Of a DNA stretch of 18,665 bases, positions 1 through 7,856 are shown piece by piece. The stretch is from contig NZ_JAGTJJ010000109.1 of assembly GCF_028435365.1 (NCBI RefSeq), positions 1 through 18,665 of the forward strand, given 5' to 3'. Numbering within the stretch: the stretch's first letter is position 1; each line of letters starts with the position of its first letter. The stretch comes from Polyangium jinanense. Lineage in GTDB: Bacteria > Myxococcota > Polyangia > Polyangiales > Polyangiaceae. A model generated the notes under the pieces. The model did not search any database and was not told the origin of the DNA. It saw nothing but the letters and a program-made list of their open reading frames with translations. Made by a program: the position numbers and the translations under genes.

Positions 1-205
1 GCGATGCGCAGTTCATCGAACAGGCCAGACCCTGCCAGCCAAGACAGCCGCGCTGCCATTTCGACTGGCAACGCGGTCCCTGGTCTTGCCACCGGCCTGT
101 GGGAAGAACTGCGCATCGCGCAGTTCTTCCACCCCGAGTCCAGGGCTTGCCCTGGTTCGGGTCGAGGGGCGAACAGCCCCCGCGGGGTCCGGGGCGGCGC
201 CCCGG
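1..205. repeat. Composite hairpin repeat, copy A (truncated by window start)
   Basis: The window opens inside a GATGAACTGCGC-type hairpin (its right half is at about 1-18). An 80-base centre bounded by CAGGCC and GGCCTG follows, and then one complete arm. The arm holds a GGAAGAACTGCGC stem (102-114) with its complement (118-130), CCAGGGC/GCCCTGG (140-155), GGGGC/GCCCC (166-180), CCCCGCGGGG (178-187) and CCGGGGC/GCCCCGG (189-205). The same modules appear in the same order at 3577-3873, 7857-8139 and 18558-18665. The orientation is opposite to copies B and C, because the GAAGAA-type hairpin lies on the right here. It lies upstream of the 316 gene, so that gene's promoter must be in the remaining ~110 bases or inside the repeat. 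Confidence 0.85.
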
Positions 206-315
206 CGCGGCGGCCCCAAGCAATGCTAGGCCCGTGAAGCGCGGGCGCCGCGTCACGCTGTACGCAGCCTTTTCTCGATTTCCGTGGGCGCGTCGTTCCG
301 ATATCCTGCTCGGTC

Positions 316-3300
316 ATGCGACGATCGAGTTCCTTTCTCCTGACAGCGCTTCCGCTGCTCGCCTTGCTGCCCGCTGCATGTGGCGGCGGCGAGGCCCAGC
401 AGCCAACCTCTTCGGGGACACAATCTGGTAGCGGCGGCCAAGGCGGCACGGGCGGCATGGGCGGCGATGGCGGCGACGGCGGAATCATCCTCACTGGCCC
501 CGGCGGCGCTGGCGGCCAGGGTGGCCAAGGCGGCGGCGGTGATCTGTGCGTCGGCATCCAATGCCCGCCGGATCAGCACTGCGAGGTGCTCCCTGAGGGA
601 ATGCCTGGCTGCGTGAACAACGAGTGCGGCATGCTGAACTGCAAGCCCACCGAGATCTGCGAGGTCACGCCCGGCGGCGGCGCGATCTGCAAGGACATCT
701 CTTGCACGCAGGACGTCGAGTGCCCGGCGAGCCAGTATTGCAATGGCACGATCTGCGTCGACGACGCCTGCGCCCCCGGCACGACGACCTGCATGGGCAA
801 CGAGCTCTACGCTTGCCAGGCGAATGGCAGCGGGACGACCGCGCAATTCACCTGCGGCAGCACGTCCTATTACATGAGCATGTGCACGGACTCCGGCATG
901 GGCGATGCTTCGTGCCCCTGCGAGGACGACTGGGATTGCCCGCCGGACACGGCCTGCGAGGTCGGTCAATGTGTCGGCACGGGCAAGCCTGCGACCTGCA
1001 CGCTGCCGCCCGTGCCGTTCTCGCAGGTCCTGCCGAAGAAGGAGATCCAGTGGGGCGGGACCGGCGTCACGCCGAACAACGTGGCCGTCAATGCGCCCTT
1101 TGCAGGCTCGGCGCAGGTGAGCATGACGCCGCTCGTCGTGAACCTCGACGACGACAATGGCGACGGCCTCATCAACGAGCTCGATTTCCCGGAGATCGTG
1201 TTCACCACGTACCACAGCACGCTCGCCGACGAGGACGGCGTGGTCCGCGCGATCCACGGCGGCGGCCCGAACAAGGGCAAGGATTATTTCGCCAATGCCG
1301 GGACGAACGTCTGGCACGAGGGCGATCCGCTGAACAAGGCGTGGGTGAACACGCAAGGCATCGCCAACTCGACGGGCTCGCTCGCGGCGGGCGATCTCGA
1401 CAATGACGGCGTGCCGGAGATCGTCATGCCCACGGAGGTCGTGGCGGGCGTGTCGACCGGCGGCGTTGCCATCCTCGACAACAAGGGCGACCTGATCGTG
1501 CAGACGGCGGTCAATCAATTGCCTTCGGCGGGCTACAACGTCCCCGCCATCACGCTCGCGAACGTGGATGGCAAGGGGTTCGCCGAGATCATCGTGGGCC
1601 GGTTCGTCTTCACGCTCGGCAAGGATCCCGTGACGAACAAGCTCGTGTTCGTCGACCGGTTCGCCGGTACGCTCACAGTCAATGGCAACAACGGGCAGGG
1701 CGCGATTTCCTGCGTGGCGAACCTCGTCGGGGACAACAGGCAGGAGATCGTGGCGGGCAGCACGGTCTACAAATTCCCCACGCCGCCGGCCGGTGTGACG
1801 AAGCGCGCCGATTGCGCGGCGGGCGACATGAGCGCATTTTGCCTCGGCCAGCTCGAGGTCGTCTGGGACGCGCAGGCCGTCAATGGGGTCGCGAAGGTGC
1901 CGGCCACGCAACGTGAGGGCTTCTGCGCCGTCGCCGATATCCTCGGCGCGGACGAGGCAGCCGCGCCGGGCCCCGGCAACGAGCCCGACGGCAAGCCCGA
2001 GGTCATCCTGATCTCGCGTGGTTACCTCGCGATCTACAATGGCGAGACCGGCACGCAGCAGCGCTTCACGAATTTGAACGCGGGCGACAACGGCGGCGCG
2101 CCGAACGTCGACGATTTCGACGGCGACGGGTACCCGGAGATCGGCACCGCATTCGGTACGCGGTACATGATGATCGACCTGCAATCGACGTCAGCGAGCT
2201 GCCCGGCGTGGCCGACCGCGATCAGCGACGCCGCGGCCAACATGAACCCCGCCCGCGCGCCCGGCGCGGCCTGCACGACCGACGCCGAATGCAGCGCGGG
2301 CGCAGTCTGCAACACGGCGAAAGGCTCGTGCGTGTGCCTGCACAACGGCTGGCTGCGCATCACGGAGGACGACTCGAGCCGCGTGACGGCCTCCAGCGTC
2401 TTCGATTTCAACGGCGACGGCGCGGCCGAGGTGATCTACAACGACGAGTGCTGGTTCCGCATTTACGACGGTACGACGTCGGAGGTGCTCTTCAAGGAGC
2501 ACTCGCCGAGCCGGACGCGCACGGAAAACCCGGTCATCGCCGACGTCGACAACGACGGCAACGCGGAGATCGTGTTCTCTTCGAACAACGATTCGAGCTC
2601 GTGCTCGGTGGGCTTCAACTATCCGAACGGCATCGCCGTCTGGGGCGACACGAGCGACACGTGGGTGCCCGCGCGGCGCATCTGGAACCAGCACGCCTAC
2701 CACGTGACGAACGTGCTCGAGAGCGGCGCGATCCCGGCGCTCGAGCCGGAGAGCTGGAAGCTCTACAATGGCCGCGAGTACAACACGTACCGCTCGAACC
2801 CGCGCTCCTTCGGCGTCGCGCCGGATCTCCGGGTGCCAGGCATCCAGATGTCGTCACCGGACGCAGCCTGCGGGCAGCTTTCGAAAAAACTCGACATCAC
2901 GGTCGAGATCCGCAACGACGGCGACGTGCGCGTGGGCCCGGGCGTGGTCGTCGCCTTCTACGGCGAATGGATGAACGGGATGCCGAGCGAGCCGCTATAT
3001 GCGGACGCCGCGCAGACGCCGCTGACCGCCGTGCTCGGGACGAGCCTGGAGCCGGGGCAATCGATCCTGGTGACGGTGAGCTACGACGCGACGAACAATT
3101 CGCCGGGAACGCTGCCGGAGAAGGTGCGCGTGGTCGTGGACGACGCAAACCAGGAGCGCGAATGCATCGAGGACAACAACACACTCGAAGCCATCGTGTC
3201 CCCGGGCGAGGCGCAGCCAGATCTGCGCATCGACGTAGGCGCAGCCACGGAAGGCTCGTGCCCGGCGCCAACCGTATCGGCGACGGTATACAACGAGGGT

Positions 3301-3561
3301 TCAGCGCCAGCGAGCAACATCCTCGTGCGCTTCTACGCAGGTGATCCCAACCAGGGCGGCACGCCGATCCACGAGGAGACGATCCCAGGCCCGCTGGATC
3401 CAGGTCAAAGCGTGATGCTGACGTCGAAGATGTCGAACTTCCCGCCGAACCTGCTCGTGCTCATCTACGCCGTGGTCGATCCGCAAAACACGGTGCAGGA
3501 GTGCAACGACGGCAACAACAAGGACGAGGCGAACGGCAAGGTGGTTTGCGGGATCAATTGA
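316..3561 (+). CDS. Secreted Cys-rich FG-GAP/VCBS and CARDB repeat lipoprotein
   Basis: The 1081-residue protein is probably surface-exposed. Residues 1-22 form a lipoprotein-type signal (two Arg, a Leu-rich core, LLPAAC ending at Cys22). A Gly-rich linker follows (about 38-75, GGxGG repeats), then a Cys-rich region (about 78-220) with repeated CxxxxC spacing like small disulfide-knot modules. FG-GAP/VCBS-type calcium-loop motifs occur at about 277 (DDDNGDG), 360 (DLDNDGVPEI), 600 (DFDGDGYPEI), 697 (DFNGDGAAEV) and 743 (DVDNDGNAEI), consistent with a beta-propeller. A second small Cys cluster lies at 652-674. The WNQHAYHVTNV segment (790-800) recurs in myxobacterial proteins of this kind. Two CARDB-like Ig-fold domains end the protein (about 836-960 and 968-1078). 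The substrate is unknown; adhesion or extracellular matrix binding is inferred. The ATG at 316 gives the complete signal, but no clear Shine-Dalgarno precedes it. Confidence 0.92.
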   Translation: MRRSSSFLLTALPLLALLPAACGGGEAQQPTSSGTQSGSGGQGGTGGMGGDGGDGGIILTGPGGAGGQGGQGGGGDLCVGIQCPPDQHCEVLPEGMPGCVNNECGMLNCKPTEICEVTPGGGAICKDISCTQDVECPASQYCNGTICVDDACAPGTTTCMGNELYACQANGSGTTAQFTCGSTSYYMSMCTDSGMGDASCPCEDDWDCPPDTACEVGQCVGTGKPATCTLPPVPFSQVLPKKEIQWGGTGVTPNNVAVNAPFAGSAQVSMTPLVVNLDDDNGDGLINELDFPEIVFTTYHSTLADEDGVVRAIHGGGPNKGKDYFANAGTNVWHEGDPLNKAWVNTQGIANSTGSLAAGDLDNDGVPEIVMPTEVVAGVSTGGVAILDNKGDLIVQTAVNQLPSAGYNVPAITLANVDGKGFAEIIVGRFVFTLGKDPVTNKLVFVDRFAGTLTVNGNNGQGAISCVANLVGDNRQEIVAGSTVYKFPTPPAGVTKRADCAAGDMSAFCLGQLEVVWDAQAVNGVAKVPATQREGFCAVADILGADEAAAPGPGNEPDGKPEVILISRGYLAIYNGETGTQQRFTNLNAGDNGGAPNVDDFDGDGYPEIGTAFGTRYMMIDLQSTSASCPAWPTAISDAAANMNPARAPGAACTTDAECSAGAVCNTAKGSCVCLHNGWLRITEDDSSRVTASSVFDFNGDGAAEVIYNDECWFRIYDGTTSEVLFKEHSPSRTRTENPVIADVDNDGNAEIVFSSNNDSSSCSVGFNYPNGIAVWGDTSDTWVPARRIWNQHAYHVTNVLESGAIPALEPESWKLYNGREYNTYRSNPRSFGVAPDLRVPGIQMSSPDAACGQLSKKLDITVEIRNDGDVRVGPGVVVAFYGEWMNGMPSEPLYADAAQTPLTAVLGTSLEPGQSILVTVSYDATNNSPGTLPEKVRVVVDDANQERECIEDNNTLEAIVSPGEAQPDLRIDVGAATEGSCPAPTVSATVYNEGSAPASNILVRFYAGDPNQGGTPIHEETIPGPLDPGQSVMLTSKMSNFPPNLLVLIYAVVDPQNTVQECNDGNNKDEANGKVVCGIN
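427..540 (+). repeat. Gly-rich low-complexity coding repeat
   Basis: GGCGGC-type codon repeats encode residues about 38-75 of the lipoprotein (GGQGGTGGMGG and similar). This is a flexible linker between the lipidated N-terminus and the folded Cys-rich part, and a likely site of length variation between strains. Confidence 0.7.
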
Positions 3562-3576
3562 TCCTGCACCGCTGAG

Positions 3577-3873
3577 CCGGGGCGCTGCCCCGGACCCCGC
3601 GGGGGCTATTCGCCCCTCGACCCGAACCAGGGCAAGCCCTGGACCTTTGGTGGAAGAACTGCGCTGCGCGCAGTTCTTCCAACGGGCCGGTGGGACGGCG
3701 TTGCCGCTTGAAACGTCAGCGCTGCGGTCTTGGGTGGCAGGTCGCTCGCCGGTCTTGACTCGGCCTGTTCGATGAACTGCGCATCGCGCAGTTCATCGAC
3801 CCCGGGTCCAGCGCTTGCGCTGGTCCGGGTCCAGGGGCGGACAGCCCCGGTGGGGTCTGGGGCAAAGCCCCAG
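3577..3873. repeat. Composite hairpin repeat, copy B (complete)
   Basis: This is a full element of two inverted arms around a centre of about 90 bases. Left arm hairpins: CCGGGGC/GCCCCGG (3577-3593), CCCCGCGGGG (3595-3604), GGGGC/GCCCC (3602-3616), CCAGGGC/GCCCTGG (3627-3642), GGAAGAACTGCGC with its complement (3652-3680). The right arm is the mirror order: CGATGAACTGCGC with its complement (3770-3798), CCAGCGC/GCGCTGG (3808-3823), GGGGC/GCCCC (3834-3848), CTGGGGC/GCCCCAG (3857-3873). It fills the gap between the converging lipoprotein and Tim44-like genes. It may therefore act as a two-way transcription barrier, but no T-tract follows any stem. Confidence 0.9.
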
Positions 3874-3887
3874 CGCGGCGGCTCAAT

Positions 3888-5543
3888 TCATCCCCGATAC
3901 ACCTCGTCCTGCTCGATCCGCGAGAGCACCCAGTCGAATTCGCCGGCGGTGAGGTGCGCTTTGCAATGGCCGCATGCTCCGCTCATGTTGATCTCCGCGT
4001 TCGGGGCGCCGCAGTTTGGGCAGACGGGATCGACCCGCGGGGCGCCACGTCGTTCGGCGCCGCGGATGAGCGTCCAGTATTCGCTGTAGGCGCGCTTCTT
4101 CGTCTCGCTGCCGGCCACGACTTTCGCGTCCCCGTCGACCGTGTAATCGCGGCAGGAGGCGAAGACGCGTACCGTGACGGCGTCGTAATGGGCGTCCGAG
4201 AGGACACGCGCGAGGTCGATCGACACGATGCGCGCGTCCTCCGTGATGTTGCGCAGCTTCTGCTTGCGGTAGGTGTCGATCCAGTAGCGCTGGGCCTGGA
4301 AGAGGTTGTCCGAGAGGTACGGGCGCACGATCGCGAGGTTCTGGCTCGACCAGCCCTCGTGAAACGCTTGGAAGATGGCCTCCACGCGGGCCTTCCAGGA
4401 CGACCAGCGGAGCTCCGGATCCTTCTCCGTGAGCGCGGACCATCTTGATTTCACGTCGGGCGCGACGACGGTCGGTAGATCCGTCCCGACCTCCTCGACC
4501 GTGCCTGTGAGCATGGGGCCGCGGGGCTCGCGGGCTTCGATGTCGATGGAGAAGACGGTCCAGTCGAGCGCGCCCGTGGAGGCGACCATGCCGCAGTAGG
4601 GGCATTTCGCGCCGATGGATTTGTCCTGCGGCGCGCCGCAGTTCGGACAGCCGAAGAGACGCGTTTTCTCAGGGGGACGTGATTTCACGTCGGGGTCCCG
4701 GACGAGACGCCATTTTTCGACGACCCAGTAGCTCTGCTCTTCGCCCTCGGCCGAGACCTCGGTGTAGTTTACCTCGAAGCCGACCACGAGCTCGATGCGG
4801 CGGACGGGCTCGCTTTGCGCGACGACGGCCTCGAATCGCATGGCGCCGATGACGACGTCTCGGACCTCGGCCGCGGGGTAGGGCGAATATGCGGCGATCG
4901 CGCCCTCGGCGAGATAGCTCGCGAGCGCGTCGAGCGTGCCCTTGCCGCGTGCGGCCTGGACCTCGGCATAAAGCGCGTAGAGGAAATCCTCGAAGAGGAC
5001 ACGCGAGAAATGCGTGTCTTTGCTGCCGAGGGCGAGGAGCGCGGATTCGATGGAGGAATGGTTTTTCCGGCGGCGTGCCTTCTCCGATGGCGCCTGCTTT
5101 TGCTCGCGCGCGCGTCGCCGGGCCGCCCGCGTGCGCTCTTCGGCCGGATCCGGCAGGCTCGATTCCCAGCCGCGCTCGTTCTCGCGTTGCTTCTGGAGGA
5201 TGTTGCCCACGACGAGAAAAATGGCCCCCATGGCCAGCACGACGAGCGCGAATGGCCCCGAAAACCCCGCGGATCCGCCACTGTACGAGCTCGATCCGGA
5301 AGACGACGACGGCGACGAGGACGAGGGCGAGGACGAGGACGAGCGGCTCCCGGACGAGCCACTCCATGGCGACGAGGACGAGGACGAGGAGCGGCTCGAC
5401 GAGGAGGAGGACGACGAGCTGCTTCGGCCGCTGAAGGTTTGCCCTCCGCCTGGGCGCGCGGCCGCGTCGCTTCCGAGGAAAGGCGATGCGAGGCCGATTC
5501 CGGCCGCGAGGGTGAGCGCCGCAAACGTCTTCGTCCGCTTCAT
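3888..5543 (-). CDS. Membrane-anchored Tim44-like protein with two zinc ribbons
   Basis: The protein has 551 residues. Residues 1-28 look like a signal peptide, followed by a Ser-rich tract (36-95) and one transmembrane segment (about 97-116). A charged basic stretch (about 130-160) follows. Two Tim44-like/NTF2-like alpha-beta domains (about 180-290 and 385-495) are each followed by a four-Cys zinc ribbon: C299/C302/C314/C317 and C508/C511/C524/C527. The domain-ribbon unit therefore looks duplicated. The ATG (5543) overlaps the TGA of the TPM gene upstream in an ATGA, which argues for coupled translation and joint function at the membrane. Tim44-like domains bind membranes or proteins; an enzyme role is not evident. 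Family assignment is by fold-like pattern and is moderately sure. An open frame upstream to 6032 is rejected as the start because it runs through the TPM gene. Confidence 0.85.
   Translation of the reverse strand: MKRTKTFAALTLAAGIGLASPFLGSDAAARPGGGQTFSGRSSSSSSSSSSRSSSSSSSPWSGSSGSRSSSSSPSSSSPSSSSGSSSYSGGSAGFSGPFALVVLAMGAIFLVVGNILQKQRENERGWESSLPDPAEERTRAARRRAREQKQAPSEKARRRKNHSSIESALLALGSKDTHFSRVLFEDFLYALYAEVQAARGKGTLDALASYLAEGAIAAYSPYPAAEVRDVVIGAMRFEAVVAQSEPVRRIELVVGFEVNYTEVSAEGEEQSYWVVEKWRLVRDPDVKSRPPEKTRLFGCPNCGAPQDKSIGAKCPYCGMVASTGALDWTVFSIDIEAREPRGPMLTGTVEEVGTDLPTVVAPDVKSRWSALTEKDPELRWSSWKARVEAIFQAFHEGWSSQNLAIVRPYLSDNLFQAQRYWIDTYRKQKLRNITEDARIVSIDLARVLSDAHYDAVTVRVFASCRDYTVDGDAKVVAGSETKKRAYSEYWTLIRGAERRGAPRVDPVCPNCGAPNAEINMSGACGHCKAHLTAGEFDWVLSRIEQDEVYRG
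5259..5438 (-). repeat. Poly-Ser codon low-complexity tract
   Basis: Repeated Ser codons (seen as gacgag-type repeats on the + strand) encode residues about 36-95 of the Tim44-like protein. The tract separates the signal peptide from the transmembrane helix, so it is probably an extracytoplasmic or surface linker. Such simple repeats are prone to length change by slippage. Confidence 0.7.
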
Positions 5544-6166
5544 GCGCTCACCTCGTCTGCGAGCTCGTTTTCGTCGTCCTCGGCGCGCGGGAGCGCTCGT
5601 CCGAGCGCGACGCCGAGCTCTCCGAGCGCGGCGAGGAAGGCCGGAAGTCCGCCCGCATTCTCGATCGACGCCTCGATGCGCCGCCGCGCCGCTGAAACGT
5701 TGTCGCCGAGCGCGTCGAAATCGAGGCCGATGTCTCCGACGAGCTCGACCCGCCGCTCGAACGTGGAGACGTAGATCAAAAGCCCTGTGCGCCCGCGGGT
5801 GCGGGAGATGCCTCGCTCGACGAACGCCGTGCACGCGGCGCGGCGGACGTTCTCGGCCATCAGGCGGCGCGACGTGAGGGCGCGCCGGAGGGGCGGGACG
5901 TTCGCCGAGATGAATCCGCCGAGGGCGAAAACGAGGAGGATCTCGACAGGCAGGAGGTCGTCGTCGAACGGCGCGGGATGAAAAAGAAACACGCAAAGCG
6001 CCACGAACGAGAGCACGAACCCGACGAGCCAATCGGTATGCCGGTAGGGGCCGGAGACGGCGCGGACGGCGACGACGACCTCGGCGGAGGTCTTCGCTTC
6101 GAGCTCCCGAATGACCCGCGAGGCCTCGTCCTTGGCCTTGGAATCAAGCAAATCCCGCGTGCTCAT
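5540..6166 (-). CDS. TPM-domain membrane protein
   Basis: The protein has 208 residues. It begins with an amphipathic helix and a strand (IRELEAKTSAEVVVAV, about 19-34) typical of the start of a TPM domain (the YgcG/Psb32-type fold). Two transmembrane helices follow (about 44-62 and 71-90), and then the rest of a TPM-like domain (about 103-190), including RTRGRTGLLIYVSTFERRVE. The membrane hairpin thus appears inserted within the domain or between its first strand and the remainder. The ATG at 6166 is preferred because upstream codons run into the divergent trpS promoter region. The gene is first in a two-gene operon; its TGA overlaps the next ATG. TPM proteins are linked to membrane-protein maintenance, for example photosystem II repair in plants. 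The role here is inferred only as envelope maintenance. Confidence 0.85.
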   Translation of the reverse strand: MSTRDLLDSKAKDEASRVIRELEAKTSAEVVVAVRAVSGPYRHTDWLVGFVLSFVALCVFLFHPAPFDDDLLPVEILLVFALGGFISANVPPLRRALTSRRLMAENVRRAACTAFVERGISRTRGRTGLLIYVSTFERRVELVGDIGLDFDALGDNVSAARRRIEASIENAGGLPAFLAALGELGVALGRALPRAEDDENELADEVSA

Positions 6167-6260
6167 CGTCGTCCGCCCGCAAGGTAGAGGTGTCAATGCC
6201 CGGGAGCAAGAACGAATGCGAGGGGTTGACGCGGACGGCGTCCGGCGATAGAGGGCACGC
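6167..6260. promoter_or_regulatory. Divergent promoter region between TPM operon and trpS
   Basis: These 94 bases separate two divergent operons, so both promoters should lie here or nearby. Towards trpS, TTGACG (6226-6231) is followed after 17 bases by TAGAGG (6249-6254), a weak -10 match. If it is real, transcription would begin almost at the GTG at 6261, giving a leaderless message. The competing reading is that GAGGG (6251-6255) is a Shine-Dalgarno five bases before the GTG. A short inverted repeat, CGGAC-ggc-GTCCG, lies in the spacer (6232-6244). No convincing promoter was found towards the TPM gene. Confidence 0.4.
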
Positions 6261-7295
6261 GTGAGCGAGTCGACCCAGCAGCAGAAGAAGCCAGTCATCT
6301 TGTCGGGGATCCAGCCGAGCGGGCAGCTCGCGCTCGGCAACTACGTGGGCGCGCTGAAGAACTGGGTCGAGCTCCAGCACCAGTACGACTGCGTCTTCCT
6401 GGTCGTCGATCTGCACGCGCTGACCGTGAAGCAGGTGCCGGCGGAGCTTCGCAACCGCTGCCTGTCGTTCGCGGCGCAGTACATTGCCTGCGGGATCGAT
6501 CCGGAGGCGTCGACGATCGTGCTCCAATCCCACGTGCCGCAGCACGCCGAGCTCGCGTGGGTGCTCGGGACGATGACGTACATGGGCGAGCTGTCGCGCA
6601 TGACGCAATTCAAGGACAAGTCGGCGCGGCACGAGGACAACATCAATTCGGGTCTGTTCACGTACCCGGTGCTCATGGCCGCGGACATCCTGATCTATCA
6701 GGCGAACCTGGTGCCGGTCGGGGCCGATCAAAAGCAGCACCTCGAGCTCGCGCGGGACGTGGCGCAGCGCTTCAACCAGCGATACTCGGAGACCTTCGTG
6801 ACCCCGGACATCTTCGTGCCGAAGGTGGGTGCGCGGATCATGGCTCTGCAGGAGCCGACGAAGAAGATGTCGAAGAGCGACCCCAACCCGGACAACTACA
6901 TCGCGGTGCTCGATACGCCGGACGTGATCCGCCGGAAGTTCAAGCGCGCGGTGACGGACTCGGAGACGGAGATCCGCTACGACGTCGAGAACAAGCCGGG
7001 GGTGTCGAACCTCTTGACCATTCACGCGGCGCTGACGAACCAGCCGGTGGAGGCGGTGGCGGCGCATTTCGCGGGGAAGGGATACGGCGATCTGAAGAGC
7101 GAGGTCGCGGACGTGGTGGTGGCGACGCTGGAGCCGTTCCAGAAGCGGTATCAGGAGGTCATGGCCGACAAGGCCGGCCTCGAGCAGATCCTCGCGCGGG
7201 GCGCCGAGAAGGCGCGGGCGCGGGCGTGGAAGACGCTGTCGAAGGTGTACAAGAAGATCGGGCTCGTGCCGGCGGCGCCGCCGGCGAAGGGGTAA
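6261..7295 (+). CDS. trpS: Tryptophan--tRNA ligase (TrpRS)
   Basis: This 344-residue cytoplasmic class I aminoacyl-tRNA synthetase charges tRNA-Trp with tryptophan using ATP. The length is normal for bacterial TrpRS. The HIGH-equivalent is PSGQLALGNYVGA (19-31), with LALGNY in place of the usual LHLGNY. The KMSKS loop is KKMSKSDPN (201-209). The VPVGADQKQHLELARD segment (151-166) is the characteristic tryptophan/ATP pocket region. The start is a GTG at 6261, which precedes the conserved N-terminal strand by only a short polar tail. The gene is followed 18 bases later by the grpB-like gene, so the two are probably co-transcribed. No upstream T-box or trp leader peptide was seen. Confidence 0.97.
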   Translation: MSESTQQQKKPVILSGIQPSGQLALGNYVGALKNWVELQHQYDCVFLVVDLHALTVKQVPAELRNRCLSFAAQYIACGIDPEASTIVLQSHVPQHAELAWVLGTMTYMGELSRMTQFKDKSARHEDNINSGLFTYPVLMAADILIYQANLVPVGADQKQHLELARDVAQRFNQRYSETFVTPDIFVPKVGARIMALQEPTKKMSKSDPNPDNYIAVLDTPDVIRRKFKRAVTDSETEIRYDVENKPGVSNLLTIHAALTNQPVEAVAAHFAGKGYGDLKSEVADVVVATLEPFQKRYQEVMADKAGLEQILARGAEKARARAWKTLSKVYKKIGLVPAAPPAKG

Positions 7296-7300
7296 CCGGG

Positions 7301-7310
7301 GAGGGGAGGG
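7301..7310 (+). promoter_or_regulatory. Ribosome binding site of the GrpB-family gene
   Basis: GAGGGGAGGG lies 3 bases before the ATG at 7314, with GGAG cores at usable spacing. It is one of the clearest Shine-Dalgarno matches in the window and supports that ATG as the start. Confidence 0.6.
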
Positions 7311-7313
7311 GCC

Positions 7314-7844
7314 ATGCGCGGGGACGTCGACGAGCCGATTTCGATCGTCGCCTACGATGCGCGCTGGCCCCTCGAATACGCGGCGGAGTCGGCGCGGGTG
7401 CGGGCGGCGCTCGGGCCCGTGGTGGTGGCGATCGAGCCATTCGGGAGCTCGGCGGTGCCGGGGCTCGTGTCGAAGCCGATCATCGACATCCTGGTCGGCG
7501 TGGCCGATCTGCAGGCGGCGAAGCCACACGTCGCGGGGCTCGTGGCGCTCGGGTACGAGGATTTTGGAGAGATCTTCGTACCGGGGAGGATCTATCTGCG
7601 AAAGCGGGGGGCCGCGCCGCATTTTAATGTGGCGGTGACCGAGTACGGGAAGTCGTTCTGGGAGACGAATCTCGCGGTGCGGGAGTATCTGCGGAGTCAT
7701 CCGGCGGAGATCGAGGCGTACGCGCAGCACAAGCAGGAGGCCGTGGCGCGCGGGGCGACGATGTTTTCGTCGTATTCGCAGGCGAAGGACGCGTTCGTGC
7801 GGGGGCTGCGGGAGCGGGCGCTGGCCTGGGCGGCCAAGAGCTGA
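7314..7844 (+). CDS. GrpB/UPF0157 family nucleotidyltransferase-fold protein
   Basis: The protein has 176 residues, the usual size for the family. GrpB/UPF0157 proteins share a nucleotidyltransferase-like fold. Some occur fused to dephospho-CoA kinase, but their reaction is not established. The hallmark GSSAVPGLVSKPIIDILVGV lies at 44-63: the GSxAVPGL turn followed by the PxIDI acidic strand. A later strand, RGAAPHFNVAV (98-108), replaces the more usual HLHVV-like strand. The N-terminal VAYDARWPLEYAAE (12-25) matches the usual YDPxWPxxF-like opening. The gene lies 18 bases after trpS with its own strong ribosome site, so probably the second gene of that operon. It ends 12 bases before repeat copy C. 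Confidence 0.9.
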   Translation: MRGDVDEPISIVAYDARWPLEYAAESARVRAALGPVVVAIEPFGSSAVPGLVSKPIIDILVGVADLQAAKPHVAGLVALGYEDFGEIFVPGRIYLRKRGAAPHFNVAVTEYGKSFWETNLAVREYLRSHPAEIEAYAQHKQEAVARGATMFSSYSQAKDAFVRGLRERALAWAAKS

Positions 7845-7856
7845 CGAGGCGTCGCG

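Noticed and set aside
253..2184. Long open frame (643 codons) on the minus strand
   Set aside because: It lies antisense to the FG-GAP lipoprotein. Its translation is Arg/Ala/Asp/Val-rich, as expected for the mirror of a high-GC3 gene, and has no domain.
3577..3873. Integron attC site or classical rho-independent terminator
   Set aside because: No attC core sites (RYYYAAC/GTTRRRY) were recognised and no integrase gene is in the window. The stems lack T-tracts, so a classical terminator is not supported.
4815..5774. Plus-strand open frame of 319 codons
   Set aside because: It is antisense to the Tim44-like gene, including its Ser-rich tract, which gives an artificial acidic or Arg-rich product.
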